From positions 453,226 through 517,225 of the forward strand of contig BCIK01000022.1 in the NCBI GenBank assembly GCA_039545295.1: a DNA stretch of 64,000 nt, written 5' to 3'. This document shows positions 23,511 to 36,033 of the stretch, in pieces. Below the pieces are notes generated by a model. It did not search any database. It saw nothing but the letters and a program-made list of their open reading frames with translations, and was not told where the DNA came from. Origin of the DNA: Udeniomyces pyricola. Its lineage: Eukaryota; Basidiomycota; Tremellomycetes; Cystofilobasidiales; Mrakiaceae. Position 1 is the stretch's first letter. Every line of letters starts with the position of its first letter. A program made the translations under genes and the position numbers.

Positions 23511-26500
23511 ATGAATTGGACCCCTCTCACCCCCTCACGTCCAGGCGAATCTCTGTCGTCAAAGCTTAAGAGCACTACCCTCAGCGCATCTTCTAGTCAT
23601 CACCCTATGCGGATTCCTGCTCCAGCACTTGGTGCCTGGATCGGCCCTCTACCAGAGTCCCTTCATCTCCTCATCATTGCCTCTTTACCAGTTGCGGATC
23701 TGCCTCGACTGGCTCGCGTTTCGAGGGGCTTTGGGCGGTTAGTGGCGACTGATGAGGCATGGGAAAAGCGATGGAAGAGTCTTGGTATCCAGGACATTCA
23801 ACGGGACGAAGAGAATGCGACTAGGCACGAAGATGGAAAGACGACGATTGCTTCTCCTTCCGCATCACATCAGCTCTCTCCATCAACTTCGTCGGCTCGA
23901 GCCGGGTTTGGCGATTTTTCGTCCTCTAACAAACAACCGGACGACGATTTTGGGGACTTTGTAGATGTGCCCATACCACCACCATCGACCAACTCGAGCT
24001 TTGCGACAGGCAATAGCCTTGTCAACTTCGACGACGTTCCACTTCCGAGCCGATTTGGGAGTTCAGCCCCTTCCAAGGGCAGAACGAATGGATTCTTTGC
24101 ATTCGCTCCGATGTCTCCTCCCGATTTCAACAGCAATCATCCGGGTTCGCATCAACCTGTCGCCCCACCACAACTTCCCAAGCCGCAACGACCTTACCGA
24201 TCCCTCTATCGCAAGCACCATGAAAGTCTTCTCCCTTTGATATCCCCCTTATTTACCTCACCGACGCCTTCACCATCTCAGGCGCTGTCAATCCTTTTCC
24301 CTATCAGATCGAACCAGCTGTCTCCTCCTTCTCCCTCCGTACAATCTCAAACCTTAGCGTCGATTCTTCGATTTCTTTCCCCTCACGTCCAACCTATCAG
24401 CGCCTGGCCACAGGCTCGACAACTCATGCTCGCCGTGGCAGACCGATTCGATGGATCCTGTCTTGTTGGGTTTGAAGGCGCCGACTCAAGGGGAGACGAG
24501 GCCGGAATGAAGGAATGGGCCGAAGCTGGTTGGGCTGTATGGTGGGAAGCTAATGGCGGAAGAAGGCCCGTTGAGGATTGGGAGGTCGGCAGGGTTTGGA
24601 TCGAAAGAAAGGAAATCTTTTACGAGAGCTCAACTATCTGGGATCCACTTCGGAATATTCTGTACGTCACCCTCTAGAGCATGAAATCTTTTTTTTTTTT
24701 TTGGACTGAGTGACAACCCGCTTAGTTATTGATCTATATCTGCTTCTCATGTTTATAGTACCCCACCAGCTGTGTCGGAGCCTCAGTTAGATTTCACGCC
24801 CATGGATGCTTTCATCTCACACATCAATACAATTCTCTCCTCATCTGGCCAGCTTGCGACCCGCCTTTTCCCTTCTGAGGCCCAAGTGCTCCGCATGTTT
24901 GCCGAACGGATCATCTCGGACGTCATCGGCGAGGCGTACGTTCAACCTCTTCTGTCCCGGGCGAGAGAAGCTGGCGGCCCTGGTGCGACTGGAATGGACC
25001 TCTTTCTCAGAGCCTCGGCTGCCGTGTTTGCCATGACGGAGAGAATCATTGAAGTAGTTGTCGACGCGGGAAAGAAAGAGGGAAGCAGTCAAAGTACGAT
25101 TCGAAAGGAGCAGGTTGAAGATCTCATGTGCGTCTGTGCCTGTGTCATCTACCGTGGACCGCATCCTATAGAGATCGAATCTGACAGGCTGTGACCTTCT
25201 GTTTTCGTCCCATAGATTCAAGATGTTCGAGTTTAACATGGACGAGTATCTGGACGAGGAGATTGACTGGGTTAAAGACTCAATGGATCAGATCTGCAAG
25301 GAATGGGATGTACTGGTCAGTTATATCATCTGTTATTGAATTTTGATGCCAGAACGGGGAGAAATCCTCAGCACTGACGATTCGGTCACGCCACTCTACT
25401 CGCCATATCAGCTCAAAAACGACTCTTCGAAGCCTTATCCTGCTGCCACTGTCGGAGGAAGCGGTTCATCTCAAGCCACATTCCTTGCTTCTCACAACCC
25501 AGCCCAGGTCAAACGCAACGTTCTCGCCGGTTTCAAAGATGTCCTTCTCCTCCCTGTTACCATCATTCCCAAGACAGCTGTCTTTGTTGTATCGGCAGGT
25601 TCGACGGCCGCTGTGAGCGGACTGTCGATGCTTAACCCGCAAAACTGGCAAGGGGCCTCGTCTACTCGTAACGCCCTCAAGACAGATAAGTCAACTGGCC
25701 TACCCATGGGTCACGGTAAAAACGACGAGATCAATGCTGCCGTTTTTGAGCTCGGTGATGATGGGGACGGCGAGAAGGCCGGCGACCTGAACGAGAGTGA
25801 GTCAGGGACTACGTCTTTAGGTGATTTCTTGCGGCGTAAAGGCTTCAATCTGATCCTGAATATGCTTCTTGATCGATACAGAACTTGCTATCCCTTCCTC
25901 AACTACGCTACCCATCCCTTCTTCATCCAGGCTTGCCTCAGCTCATGCTTCGGCCCTCGTCTCGCCCGTTCCCTCTCGAGCTCGCACCCCTTCGATCCGA
26001 ACAGTGGCGTCCAACGAGGAAACGTTCGAGTCTCTGCAGCTCCTCATCTCGCTCGACACAGCCCTTTCCCTCATCCATGCGGATCGAGAAGCTCTTAAGC
26101 GCGTCGAGACCTTCCAACGTTACCCTGGCCGAACTGGCGCTCGCGTTAAGGAGACGATCGAGGAGACGTTTATCATGCTCCTTCAAGCGATGAGCGATCG
26201 ACATATCGGTCCTGGGTTCAGGATTGCGACGGAACAGATGCGAAAGTACAAGCCGGCGGAGCACGAAGAGGCTCGGAGTGTTGCCCCACTCCTTCAATTC
26301 TTTGAGCTCGTCCACATCGGCGACACCATTCAGAGTATGGTTCAGGTCTACTTTGACAAGGAAATGGTGGGTCTTTCTCTGCAGAGCATTCGACGCTGTC
26401 TTGTGTGTGGATTACGAGTTGACTGGCAGGACACCTCCTTCTCGTATGCCCGATCTTTCTCAGGCTCCCCACATCGACCGAACCGATTTTCTCAACGGCG

Positions 26501-27521
26501 TCGTACGCGAGAAGAAGCGGTTCGAGAATGTGCTCGATGAAGCCGTCGCTGCAGGCCTCAATGCGGGCATCGAAGTTCTCATGGACCAGGTCGAACACAT
26601 CATCATTACTCGAACAGGGCCTCGAGAATATTACCCCATCGAAGGTGCCGAGCTCGACCTCGGTCCGACTAAGGGATGTCAAGAGGCTGTCAAGAGTCTT
26701 GAGATGCATTGTGATTTGTTGAAGGGGAGTACGAGTAAGGATGTTCTTGAAGTCTTCTATCAAGAGGTCGGGATCCGACTCCAAAAGTATGTCGAAGCTC
26801 CCCTCCCTCTTTGAGTTCTCAGGTGGACGTGGTTTCTCGTGTTGCGTCTCTCTAGTCTTTCTAGTCTGACTTGTCCATTCTCACCTTCCGTCTCTGATAT
26901 CATACCAGTATCCTTCAACGTCACCTCAAGCGCCAAATCATCTCCCTCACGGGCGGCTTCCAAATCATTTCGGATCTCAACACGTACCATGCCTTTATCG
27001 CATCGCTCAAGCAGCAACGCGTGACGGACGATTTCTCAAACCTCAAGATGCTCGGTCACGTCTTCATCGTCGAGGACGCCAAGGACCTCGCTCAGATCGT
27101 CCGGGACGTCACGCGATACGGCGGGACGTTCAGACCTGAAGAGTCAGTTGGAAAGGCTTTTTGTTTCTTTGGTTGGAAGGCAGCGACGTCTGCTTGATTT
27201 TGATCTTTGAATCCCTGGATCGGTTGCTGATAAGGACGTGATCTCTCCTCCTTTGACTCCTGGGCCGTTTTCAACTTCTCTTTTTCTAGCATCTACGAGT
27301 TTATCCAACGACGATCCGACTGGAAACGAATCGAAAAGACCGTCGTACGTCCTTTGCGTCTCGGATTCTGCTGCTGCTACTGCTGCTGTCAAAACGCGAC
27401 TTACTCATGCATACTGATCCTGTCTTTTCGCCTCATTTCTGATCCTTCTCTTTCTGCTTCGTTCGTTCAGGACAACGCCATGTACTCGCTATCGCTCAAA
27501 GAGGATTGTGTGATTATGTAG
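23511..27521 (+). CDS. RCY1: Recyclin-1: F-box plus exocyst Sec10-like protein with CaaX box
   Basis: Nine exons: 23511-24661, 24759-25127, 25216-25315, 25412-25796, 25882-26366, 26464-26786, 26909-27142, 27290-27344 and 27471-27521. An F-box lies at about residues 43-85 (LPESLHLLIIASLPVADLPR, LARVSRGFGRLV, WEKRWKSLG). A disordered region follows with GDF/FGDF motifs. The rest is Sec10-like: AERIISDVIGEAYVQPLL, FNMDEYLDEEIDWVKD, RVETFQRYPGRTG, QFFELVHIGDTIQSMVQVYF, DFLNGVVREKKRFENVLDEA and AGLNAGIEVLMDQVE. It ends in CVIM, a CaaX prenylation signal, as in yeast Rcy1 (CCIM). Rcy1/Pof6 proteins act with Skp1 in endosome-to-plasma-membrane recycling. The length (~1050 residues) is above yeast Rcy1, owing to low-complexity stretches. 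The family call is firm because F-box, Sec10 homology and CaaX occur together. Confidence 0.92.
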
Positions 27522-28269
27522 AAAAGAGAACGTCGAATGGAAGGAAGGAAGGAAGGAAGGGAGGGGGGGGGGGGTCGAACGCTTTCTTGCAGGCGCTGTC
27601 AGCTGCCTCTCCTGATTCTAGTTACGTCAACACGACCTTCCTGTTCGACCGCTACTCTATAGGATAGATGTATACACTTCATCCAGATCGAGGAGACGCA
27701 GCCGTGTAGTCAGCGCAGTACGGATATAGGTGTGCAGATGCGCGTACATATATATATATCATAGGGTATGCCTGTCTGATCATATTAGCTACGTAAGTAC
27801 ATGTGTTTTCCGCGTGCACAGCTAGGCACAGCTAGGCACAGCACATTTCTAGTACTAGAAGAGCATGCGTATAGATGGATGAATGCGTGGCTGGGATAGA
27901 GATGTGAGGATGGGGATATGCATGTATGCATCCACGTTGATTGCATGTAAAATTTAAAATGGGATTGATCGGGGACGCGTCGGTGGGTGGGTGGGTGGGT
28001 GGAGCAGATATATATATATGGCATGGCAGTGCTCTGAACGACTCATGCAAAGGGCCTGGGCCTTGCTGGGCCTATCTCCGTTCCCTCTCACCGCTTCACC
28101 CAGCGTACCCAGTAATACCCAGTACCCAGCCTCACCCGGCACCGTCCAGTTGTTTTGTTTCATTTCCATCCAACTACGAACCTCCACTTCATATCGTCCA
28201 TCTGTCCTGTTCGCCTTTCCCTTTCCCCTTTACCCAGTCACCTCAATCTATCCTCTCCCGCCTTCCGCC
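27522..28269. repeat. Intergenic with microsatellites
   Basis: Between RCY1 and the EBP-family gene lie a GGAA array running into a G-run (about 27537-27574), short TA runs (27755, 28009), two tandem CACAGCTAGG copies near 27820-27840 and a GGTG array (27981-28003). No gene is seen. Confidence 0.6.
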
Positions 28270-30065
28270 ATGAACTCCGACAACCTCACCCCTTCAACGC
28301 CGCTCATCTCATCGCCTACCGGCCCAGCCCCTCTTCACCCCTTCTACCCCATCTCCATCTCTCTTCCCTCCTACCGCCCCAACACCCTTCATCCCATCTG
28401 GCTGCTCCTCATCTTCTTCATTCCCCTCGGTCTTAGCGTTTGGGGGATCATCAACCTTGCCATCCGACGGACCGAGCGAGCGGGCCTGAGGAGGCTATCC
28501 CGCGGCGAGCTTACCTGGATCGGATGGTTCGCCACGTCTGGCTTGATCCACATCTTTTTTGAGGGTAAGTCGATCTGTCTGATTCGTGGTTGATTCATGG
28601 GTAGTGGGGCGGTGTGTATCTGTCCGTAGGTCGATGACGAGTGAGAAGGGGGAAGGGGAAAGCTCAACGTATAAGCTTGAAGCTATAACGAGAGGGAGGC
28701 AGAAGCCATTATAGTCCGATCGAGAGAGGCACTGGTGCACGGTGGAGCATAATGCGCCCGGTCCCGGTCCCGGCGACGTCGACGATTCCCTTCCGCGTTG
28801 GGGACGACCAACGTACGCTTACGAGGAAACAGACAATCTTGTCGATGGAGTCACGTGCTATCGGGCGTCGATGAGGCGAAAGAAATGTCCGATGTGGGAG
28901 CATGCGGAGCAGCATGGATGAGCATCGCCTGACGATAGGAGCATATATCCATAGTTTAATGGGCCATCGGAGAGGCCCGATCGGCGGATTTCCCCTTAAT
29001 TCAACGCTCATTCTCAACAACTCATTGTCCCATCCAGGCTACTTCGCTGCCTTCCACTCTTACATGGCTGGCAGCAGCTATGTCGAAGCACAGGTCAGTC
29101 CATCTACCCATCCAGACGTTCAGACCCGTTCTTTTAACCGCTCATCATCTCAACCCCTGGGCGGTCCGTTCTTTCTTCATCTCTCCCTCTCTCTTTTACC
29201 ACCTTTTCTTGCCGTTTCAACAGATGTGGAAGATGTATAGCTTGAGTGACAGCAGATACATCATGAGTGACACTTTCACTGTCCTTGTGAGTGCAAGGTT
29301 CTATTCACCCAGGGATTCTGTTGACACTGAGTGTCTGCCCGGGAAACGTAGCCGCTGTGCCACCCATCAATATTGACCCCTTACATTTCTCGGCCCACGC
29401 CCGATCACAGATGGAATCCTGTACCGCCCTCTTCTGCGGACCGATGTGCCTCTACCTCGCGTTTCAAGGCATCCCTCGTCGCTCGGCTCTCCGCCACCCG
29501 ATTCAGTTGATTGTTTCTAACACTCAGTTCTACGGACTCGTGCTCTACTACGGTGAGTCCTGCTCTCGGTCCTCTCGTAGATCATATCCGGAATCCCCCC
29601 CCCCCTCGATTTTCCTCGAGACCGTACTAAAACTTCATTCCGATCCATTTGTGCATTGCAGCTATCCCCATCTTTGACGAGGCGCTCCTTGGACCGACGG
29701 CGGCGGTGTCGCGTCCGGAATGGTTGTGCTTCTGGGGCATGTTTGTCGGATTGAACGCCCCTTGGGCTTTTGTCCCCGGCTGTCAGTTGAATTCTGTTTT
29801 CCTACCTACATCGCTCTAACGATCAAGAAAGCGGAACGCTGATGCTGGTTTGCCTTCTTCTTCATGATGTGGTCCTTCTCCTGGAACAGACGCCATGTAC
29901 GCATCGGTGACCGAGATGGCGAAAGCCTTCAAAATCATGGCTTCTCTCGAGGCGCCGTCTGGCTCATCGATCATCAAAGTCACTACCGAAGGCAGTCATC
30001 ACGCTTCCGATTCCGACGAAGGCCTTCCCTTCATCCTTTCGCATAACCGGGACAACAGTGTTTAA
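28270..30065 (+). CDS. EBP/EXPERA-family sterol isomerase-like membrane protein
   Basis: Six exons: 28270-28564, 29039-29093, 29224-29286, 29411-29552, 29662-29781 and 29890-30065. The first intron is 474 nt. The protein (~283 residues) begins with a Ser/Pro-rich cytosolic stretch, then a membrane segment (PIWLLLIFFIPLGLSVWGII). The key motif SGLIHIFFEGYF matches the H-x3-E of emopamil-binding proteins, which carry out sterol delta8-delta7 isomerisation in the ER. YIMSDTFTVLMESCTAL supplies the expected Asp/Glu of the next helix. Further hydrophobic segments are GPMCLYLAFQGI, FYGLVLYY and WLCFWGMFVGLNAPWAFVPG. Fungi usually use Erg2 for this step, so this may be an extra isomerase or a sensor of the EXPERA family. 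There is no ER-retrieval KKXX at the end (HNRDNSV). Confidence 0.8.
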
Positions 30066-31070
30066 GTTCACGCTTCTAGACGTTACACCTGCTTGCTTTT
30101 CTTACCATCCTCCGATTCCCGTCCTCCCTCTCTCCCCCCTCCCCTTCCCCTTCCTTTTTTTTTTTGCTTCGATCTCGTTTTGGGGTTTTTGTCCTTTCCT
30201 CTATTCTTCTCGGTTTCGCTCTGCTCAGTACTGTCCTTGCACCCTCTACTCACTTTGCATCTGACCCCTCTCTGCACATTCCACGGACCTCGTCCGATCC
30301 ATTTTGACTTCAACCTCTCTTTCTTTTGTTTCCGTTTCGACGTTGTACACGCACGCACTTTGTCATTGAATTCCCAGCTCCACCGTTTCTCGGCCGGCCG
30401 GTTCCGCCCCCACCCCCCTCGGCTCTGCACCCCCAACCCNCCCCCGCCCCCCCCTTCCTTTCTTTCATTGCCTTTGATTGCTTGTGCGTGGCATTGTTAT
30501 CGCTCGATTATTCGATCCATTTTTTTTTTCTTTTCCTTTCTTTCCTTTCTTTTCTGCAAGTCCCTCCGCGCATCTTCCTCGCTTTGTTCATGCATGTACT
30601 TTTCTTCTTCTTCTTCTTCTTCTTTGCGTGTGACTCTTTTTCTCCCTTCCCTCTCACACACACATCAATCACAAAATCGCAGAGATCGATGCGCACGCGC
30701 CCGTGTTGAATTTTTCTAAAGTCAGCCCGGCCTGGCTTTCCTTTCATTGTACTCGCTTCCTTGGATGATCGTGAATCGAGATCGGTTCAAGGAAATCATC
30801 ATGAACTAGTGTTTACATTACGCATGAATGCTTCGAATCCCCGGCCAGCCAAAGTCACGTATGAACCGTCATGCTCGGACGTTAATGATCGTCCAACAAC
30901 TCCATTTAGTGATCTATACGCCCTCCCTTCATAGGCGCGCGCGGTCATGACATATCTCATGAGTGACTCTGAACGTGCCATTAACGTTCAGGTGTGGAAT
31001 CGAGACCATATATACATGCATCATCGATAAACACACACACACACACATGACGCCAACGTTTACAAAGGCT

Positions 31071-31106
<36 letters not shown>

Positions 31107-31403
31107 CGTTCCAGAAAAACACGCGTCAGTCAGGAGAGAAAGGGATGTATAAAGGGGCATGGCAGAAAGAAAGAAAAGTGGAAGATCAAAGGAAAGGGAA
31201 AGGAGAGGGGGGAGGGGACTTGAGAAAGGGAAGGAAGGAAAACGATCCCACTCGAGACACACACACACAAAAAAAGAAAGGGAAATGAAGAAAAAGACGA
31301 TAGACACAGTGTTGCCCTTCCCCCTTCGACAACCCCCCTCCCCTTCCTCCTTCTCCTCCTTCTCCTCCCCCATGGTTATTTAATGTTCCAACTGATGAAC
31401 GCC
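30066..31403. repeat. Low-complexity intergenic region between convergent genes
   Basis: From 30066 to 30720 the plus strand is strongly C/T-rich, with a poly-C tract holding an N at 30440 and a TTC array (30602-30635). At 31031-31046 there is a CA repeat, at 31072-31106 a T-run of about 35 bases, then purine-rich DNA and CTCCTT repeats. These are converging 3' ends, and no gene is visible. Confidence 0.7.
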
Positions 31404-34400
31404 TCACGGCTTAGGTTCCTCACAAGCCACGCATTTATCCGCCTTGACGTCATTTCCGACCATGCACGTCCCACACGTCCACTTTGCTCCTCCACCCCCC
31501 GCAACCGGCATCTTCATTCCCGCCGCAGCCCAATTGAACCCCCCTCCTCCTCCACCCAGTGCCGACGACGAAGAAGCAGCCGGCGCCACCGGTTTTTTCT
31601 TCGGATTCGGTTCTTCGCACGCCACGCACTTCTCAACCGTCACGTCGTTCTTGACCATGCAGACCCCACATTCCCACTTGTCTGCCGCGACCGGTTGGGG
31701 AGCCTTCATCCCCGCGGCAGCCCAATTGAACCCTCCTCCTCCTCCTCCCGACGTCAAAGCTACAGGAGCAGTCGTCGTCGTTGGAGTTGGGATGTTGACA
31801 CTCTTCGTCGGATTCGGCTCTTCGCACGCGACGCATTTCACCACGGAGGCTTCGTTGGGGACCATGCACGTGCCACACGTCCATTTGTCGGTCGTCGTCG
31901 ACTTTGGCATCGTCATACCGGCAGCGGCCCAATTGAAACCACCCCCTCCTCCACCTCCACCTCCACTCCCTCCTGCGGTAGCGATAGGTTTCGACGCGGA
32001 TACCAGCGAACCCAAAGTCGACGACACCGGTTCCTTCCTCGTGGTCGTTGTCATCGTCGAAGAAGAAGAAAGCAGATCGAATCGAGGTAGGGTCTCGAAG
32101 GGTTGAGACCTCGCTTGAGCGAGCGCTCGCGAAGCTTGGGCCGACGTCGGCAAAGGGGTCGAAACCGTCGTGAAGACGAACGTGTAAACGGGGAGGAGAA
32201 CCCGATCGGTTTCCCGCGCGACCGACTTGGCGTCCTTGGTCGGCGGCTTCGACGAGGATGCCAGTGAATCGATAGAAGAAGATGGAGGGAGAGTGCTGGA
32301 AGGAGACGAGGAAGAGGCGTTCTTGAGAGACAGTTGAGGGTTGGCCGAGGTCGAGGTGGACGCGTAAAGATGTTCAGGAGCCTTGGAGCTGGAGGAAGAG
32401 AAGGAGTCAGCGTCCTTTTCGGCCTTGGTCGTAGAAGAGGAGGAAGCGAATGAAGGGCTCTGAAGCGTTTTGAGAACGTCAAGCGTCGATTGAGCCGGAG
32501 AGAGATCCTCCGTCCCCTTAGAGGGTTGACCAGAAGGTGCCATGTCGGCATCATCAGGCGATGAGATGGAGGAAGAGGAAAAGACGGAACGGCCAAGGTC
32601 GGAACCTTGAGCAAAGAGAACGACAGGAGGCTTGCTCGTGGCCCATGAGGGAGTCTCGACAGGTTTGACGACGGCGGGCTGGGAGGACGAGGTCGGTCCA
32701 GAGAAGGTGAAGGAGGAAGGAGCAACAGCGGCTGATGGCTTTGAAGGAGTAGATGTCGGCGTCGTGGATGGCTCGACGTGAGCGGTAGTCTTCTGCTGCT
32801 TGGCGCTGGGCGTAGGACTCTGTGATTGGGATACATGAGGATAGCGTGTCGTCACAAGTGATTGCAAGGACGAAAAGTGAGTGTGAGCTTCATGACAGGA
32901 CAGCAGCAAGAAAAAAAAAATAAAAAAATCGCAAGATGGTCACAGGACCGCAAAAAGATTGCCCACAAACCTTGCTTGGCGGACCTTCTCTCTCAATGAG
33001 CTCAAGTGCCGTCAACTTCCTCGCGGGCTCAACCGCTTTAGAAGCCTTGACCGGGGTGTTGGCTCGACTTCTGTTTGCCGCCGCCGCACTCCGCCTGGGA
33101 TTTCGCCTTGGACTGGGTGCGGCGAGGCCCGCGGACTGGTAAGGGTTGTAAACTGGAGTTGCCACAGGAGCTGGTTTCTGCTCCATACGAATCGTAGAAT
33201 GACCGAAAGGAAGAGAGAGAGAGGGAGAAAAAAACAAGAGAAATGTATGGTCAGTCAAGGAGATGAGGGTCCCTCACTGAAAGCTGTCAAAAACACCTGC
33301 AAGAAGGGGGAGGGGAGGGGGAGGGGATAAGCGATAGCCTCCTGTACAAACCTGGGCAGCTTCCTCCTCCTCGATGAGGTCCATCACCATCTGCGCGGCC
33401 TGAGTTTTCTTGACCGTTTCGGCAGCGAGGCTCGGTCCTGACGCCTTCTTTGCATTGTTGGGGCTCTTCTTTCCATCGGGCGAGTCAAACGAGGTGCTGT
33501 GACGAAGGGGCGAGGGCGCGACGAGTGACGGCTGACGCGAATAACGAGAGAGACCCGAAGTAAGAGACTGCGAGGGTTTGGCAGATATCGTCGTCGTACG
33601 TGTAGAATCGGGAACAGACGATTGAGGAGTCTGTTGAGGTGTCGTAGAAGAAGAGAACGGCACCGAAAAGGTGAAGGGTGAGGTCGAGGCGGCCCCGGCA
33701 GTGGGCTTCTGAGGCGTCGCCGCAGGTGTTGTTGTCGACGAACGAAAGTCAGGGACACTTCGACTCGCTCCGAGCATCGAGCTCGCGTAGGTACCCGTTC
33801 CACTGAACCCAATCTTCTCCTCCATCTTCCCACCATCTTCGTCGTCTTCCAACCGACGCCTCTTTCCGGGGCTTTCCGTGCTGCCCTCGGCCCCAGCTTC
33901 GGCTCTCCTCACCGCCTCCAGACTTCCAAGCGCCCTAAGCGTGCTACCAGAACCGGGTCGTCGTTGGGACGCGTTCATGCCTGGTCCAAGATAGATGGGT
34001 CGACGACGAGTGGATGCCCCGAGGGCAGACCTCTGCGGAGTTCCTGACAAAGGACGGCCAGGGATGGATTCGATGGAAGAGGAAGGCGCGGGCGAACTCG
34101 GTGCCGAAGGAAGGCGTTGGTTTCGCATGGGTACAAACTTAGTTGACCGGGATGGCGACAGGAAAGACATCGAGGAAGTCGATTGACGAAGGGATGTGGT
34201 GGAAGTGGGAGGTGGCATGAGAATACGGGACGATGCTGAAGTGCCAGGATGAAAGAGGGGAGCTGAAGAGGTAGCCTCGGAATCTGTGGATCATACCAAC
34301 ATGGACAAAAAGGTCAGCACTCTGTCCAGTCCAACAAAAGAAGCATCAGGTGACGCAAAATCACCTCGGCTTGTGCTTTGAGCGAGCAGAGCCTTGCATT

Positions 34401-35429
34401 CAACCATCTCAGAATGAGTGAGGCCGCCTTCCTTGAGCTTCTCCTCCAGCGTCCTTCGCATGATCTCTTGAGCTCTCGTCGGCCCTGATAGAAGCGAGCT
34501 TGCTCGTCCGTTCTGCGAGGACGACACGGACTGACTTGCAGAAAGCGAAGAAGTAGACGCCTGTGCGTTTGGAACAAGAAGGGCCGGGGAGGGAATGTAT
34601 TTGGGCTGTTTAGGTTGAGGAAAAGGATCCATTTGAACCAAGGCATGTGAATGGGTCGATGATTTAGACATGTTTGGTCCTGCCTTCCATTCCGATGATG
34701 AAGGGGGAGGAAGAGTCTTTGAAATCGTACGAAGACGGTTGAGAAGGGCCGGTGGATTGTACCAAGAAGAAGAAGAGTAGGAGAGAAATGATAGGAACAA
34801 GAGGAAGGGAAGGGCAAGACAAGGTCAGCCAATAGTCACCTCAATGAATCATCCTTACCATCAAGTAAGTCAGCTAGGAGATACACTCAAGCCGTTGTAG
34901 TAACTCACTTTGCGCGACGGCGGTGGTCCCATCGAGCCATCCCTGCCTTGAAGAGCGAGCTTAGAAGTTGGCGCGTTGGAGGAGTGTCGCTCAGTCTCGG
35001 CATCCGACGAATCCAACACAATCGCATCGTGTTTCGATCCGGCCGAGCTTCTCATCAGATCGTCTGCCTCGTCCTCACTCGCCTCATCTTCCTCATCAGA
35101 CTCTAGGCGGGGAGGTGGAGCGACTGGCTTGGCGCGGAAAGGGGACGAGACGAAGTTGAAGAGCGTCCGGATGGAGGACGATGGCGGAATGGCGGTCTAT
35201 AGACGGGCCATTGCGAAATGTTCGGGGAAAGAGCAGGCGCGGTAAGCATCAAAATCCAGTCTTGGCTTAGATAGAGGAAGATATGCCATGATGACTGTTC
35301 GATAGAACTGACTTGCGGATCGATGCGAGCACCCTTGGGGGTATTACGCGCGTAAGGCGAGTTGTCATTTCGACGTTGTTTGCGAGCCTCGCTGGTGGCA
35401 GCGACGCGACGAGAGGGGGTGAGTTCCAT
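31404..35429 (-). CDS. Nucleoporin-like protein with three RanBP2-type zinc fingers
   Basis: Modelled exons (minus): 35429-35313, 35196-34909, about 34684-34364, about 34284-33352, about 33179-32971 and 32819-31404. The exon-3 acceptor is the least sure. The N-terminal part begins MELTPSRRVAATSEARKQRR and is basic, with SPYARNTPKG. Next come acidic SDEEDEASEDEAD, a short helix (AQEIMRRTLEEKLKEGG), long Ser/Thr/Pro-rich segments with FTFS motifs, and KLTALELIEREGP. The C terminus has three zinc fingers of the form W-x-C-G-x-C-x10-C-V-A-C-E-E-P-x-P, each preceded by Gly-rich linkers and GFNWAAAGM. This finger type binds Ran-GDP in Nup153/RanBP2 and occurs in a few other proteins. Nuclear-basket nucleoporin (Nup1/Nup60/Nup153 type) is my best guess; true FG repeats are sparse. 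Overlapping plus-strand open frames here are antisense shadows. Confidence 0.6.
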
Positions 35430-36033
35430 GGCCGGTAGTATGAGGGGTACGGATTGCTCGGATCAAGCTTGCTGTCCGGCGAATGGCAGAGGAGGTTGTC
35501 GGATCGGAGAGAACGAAAGAAGGGGAGGCTAATAGGAGTCGACGTTCGGGGGAAAGCAACGTCGTTTGGAGGGAACGCCAAATCCCGAAGGCTTCGAGTA
35601 CCATTGGACAACTTGGTTAGTTGTTATAATTTTTCTTTTGTCTCTCGTGTATATACGCCAACAACAACATCCCTCAGGCACTGTGATCCCAAAGGGATAC
35701 GAGTGATCGTTACGATCAATTTCAACGTCGAGGAAAGTAAGCCAATCGTGCGTGCGAGATGTATCGTACGTGTATCATATATATATAAGGCTAGCTAATA
35801 TCTACAAATCGAATCATATTAAAGCACCCCATTTATATATAATCAACGACGGCTCGACCCAAATCTAAAGTAATTTACGCCAGCGTAGGCATGAGAACAA
35901 GCAACTGTATAAAAGAAAGGGTAAAAAAAGCAAGACACCAGAGAGATCGGCAATGACCACTGCCGTGATATTTTGCATCCATTAAGTAATATATTATGAC
36001 TACACACATATATACGTATATGTAGATCTCGAT
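35430..36033. other. Intergenic between two minus-strand genes
   Basis: It holds the promoter side of the zinc-finger gene and the 3' end of the phosphodiesterase gene. AT-rich TATATAT stretches occur at 35778-35788 and 36006-36022. No gene is seen; the frames here have no recognisable content. Confidence 0.5.

Noticed and set aside
26367..26463. Reading through this stretch of RCY1 as coding
   Set aside because: The frame stays open, but splicing at ATG|GTGGGT to CAG|GCTCCC gives the expected Sec10-like KEM-APHIDRTDFLN sequence, so it is an intron.
28709..29020. Minus-strand frame of 103 residues
   Set aside because: It lies inside the long first intron of the EBP-family gene and shows no motif.
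30825..30860. Possible tRNA B-box (TTCGAATCC-like) on either strand
   Set aside because: No matching A-box, acceptor stem or T-stem pairing could be drawn.
31383..32106. Long plus-strand open frames (over 200 residues)
   Set aside because: They are antisense to the zinc-finger exons, with Pro/Arg-rich nonsense content; the minus strand carries the conserved motifs.
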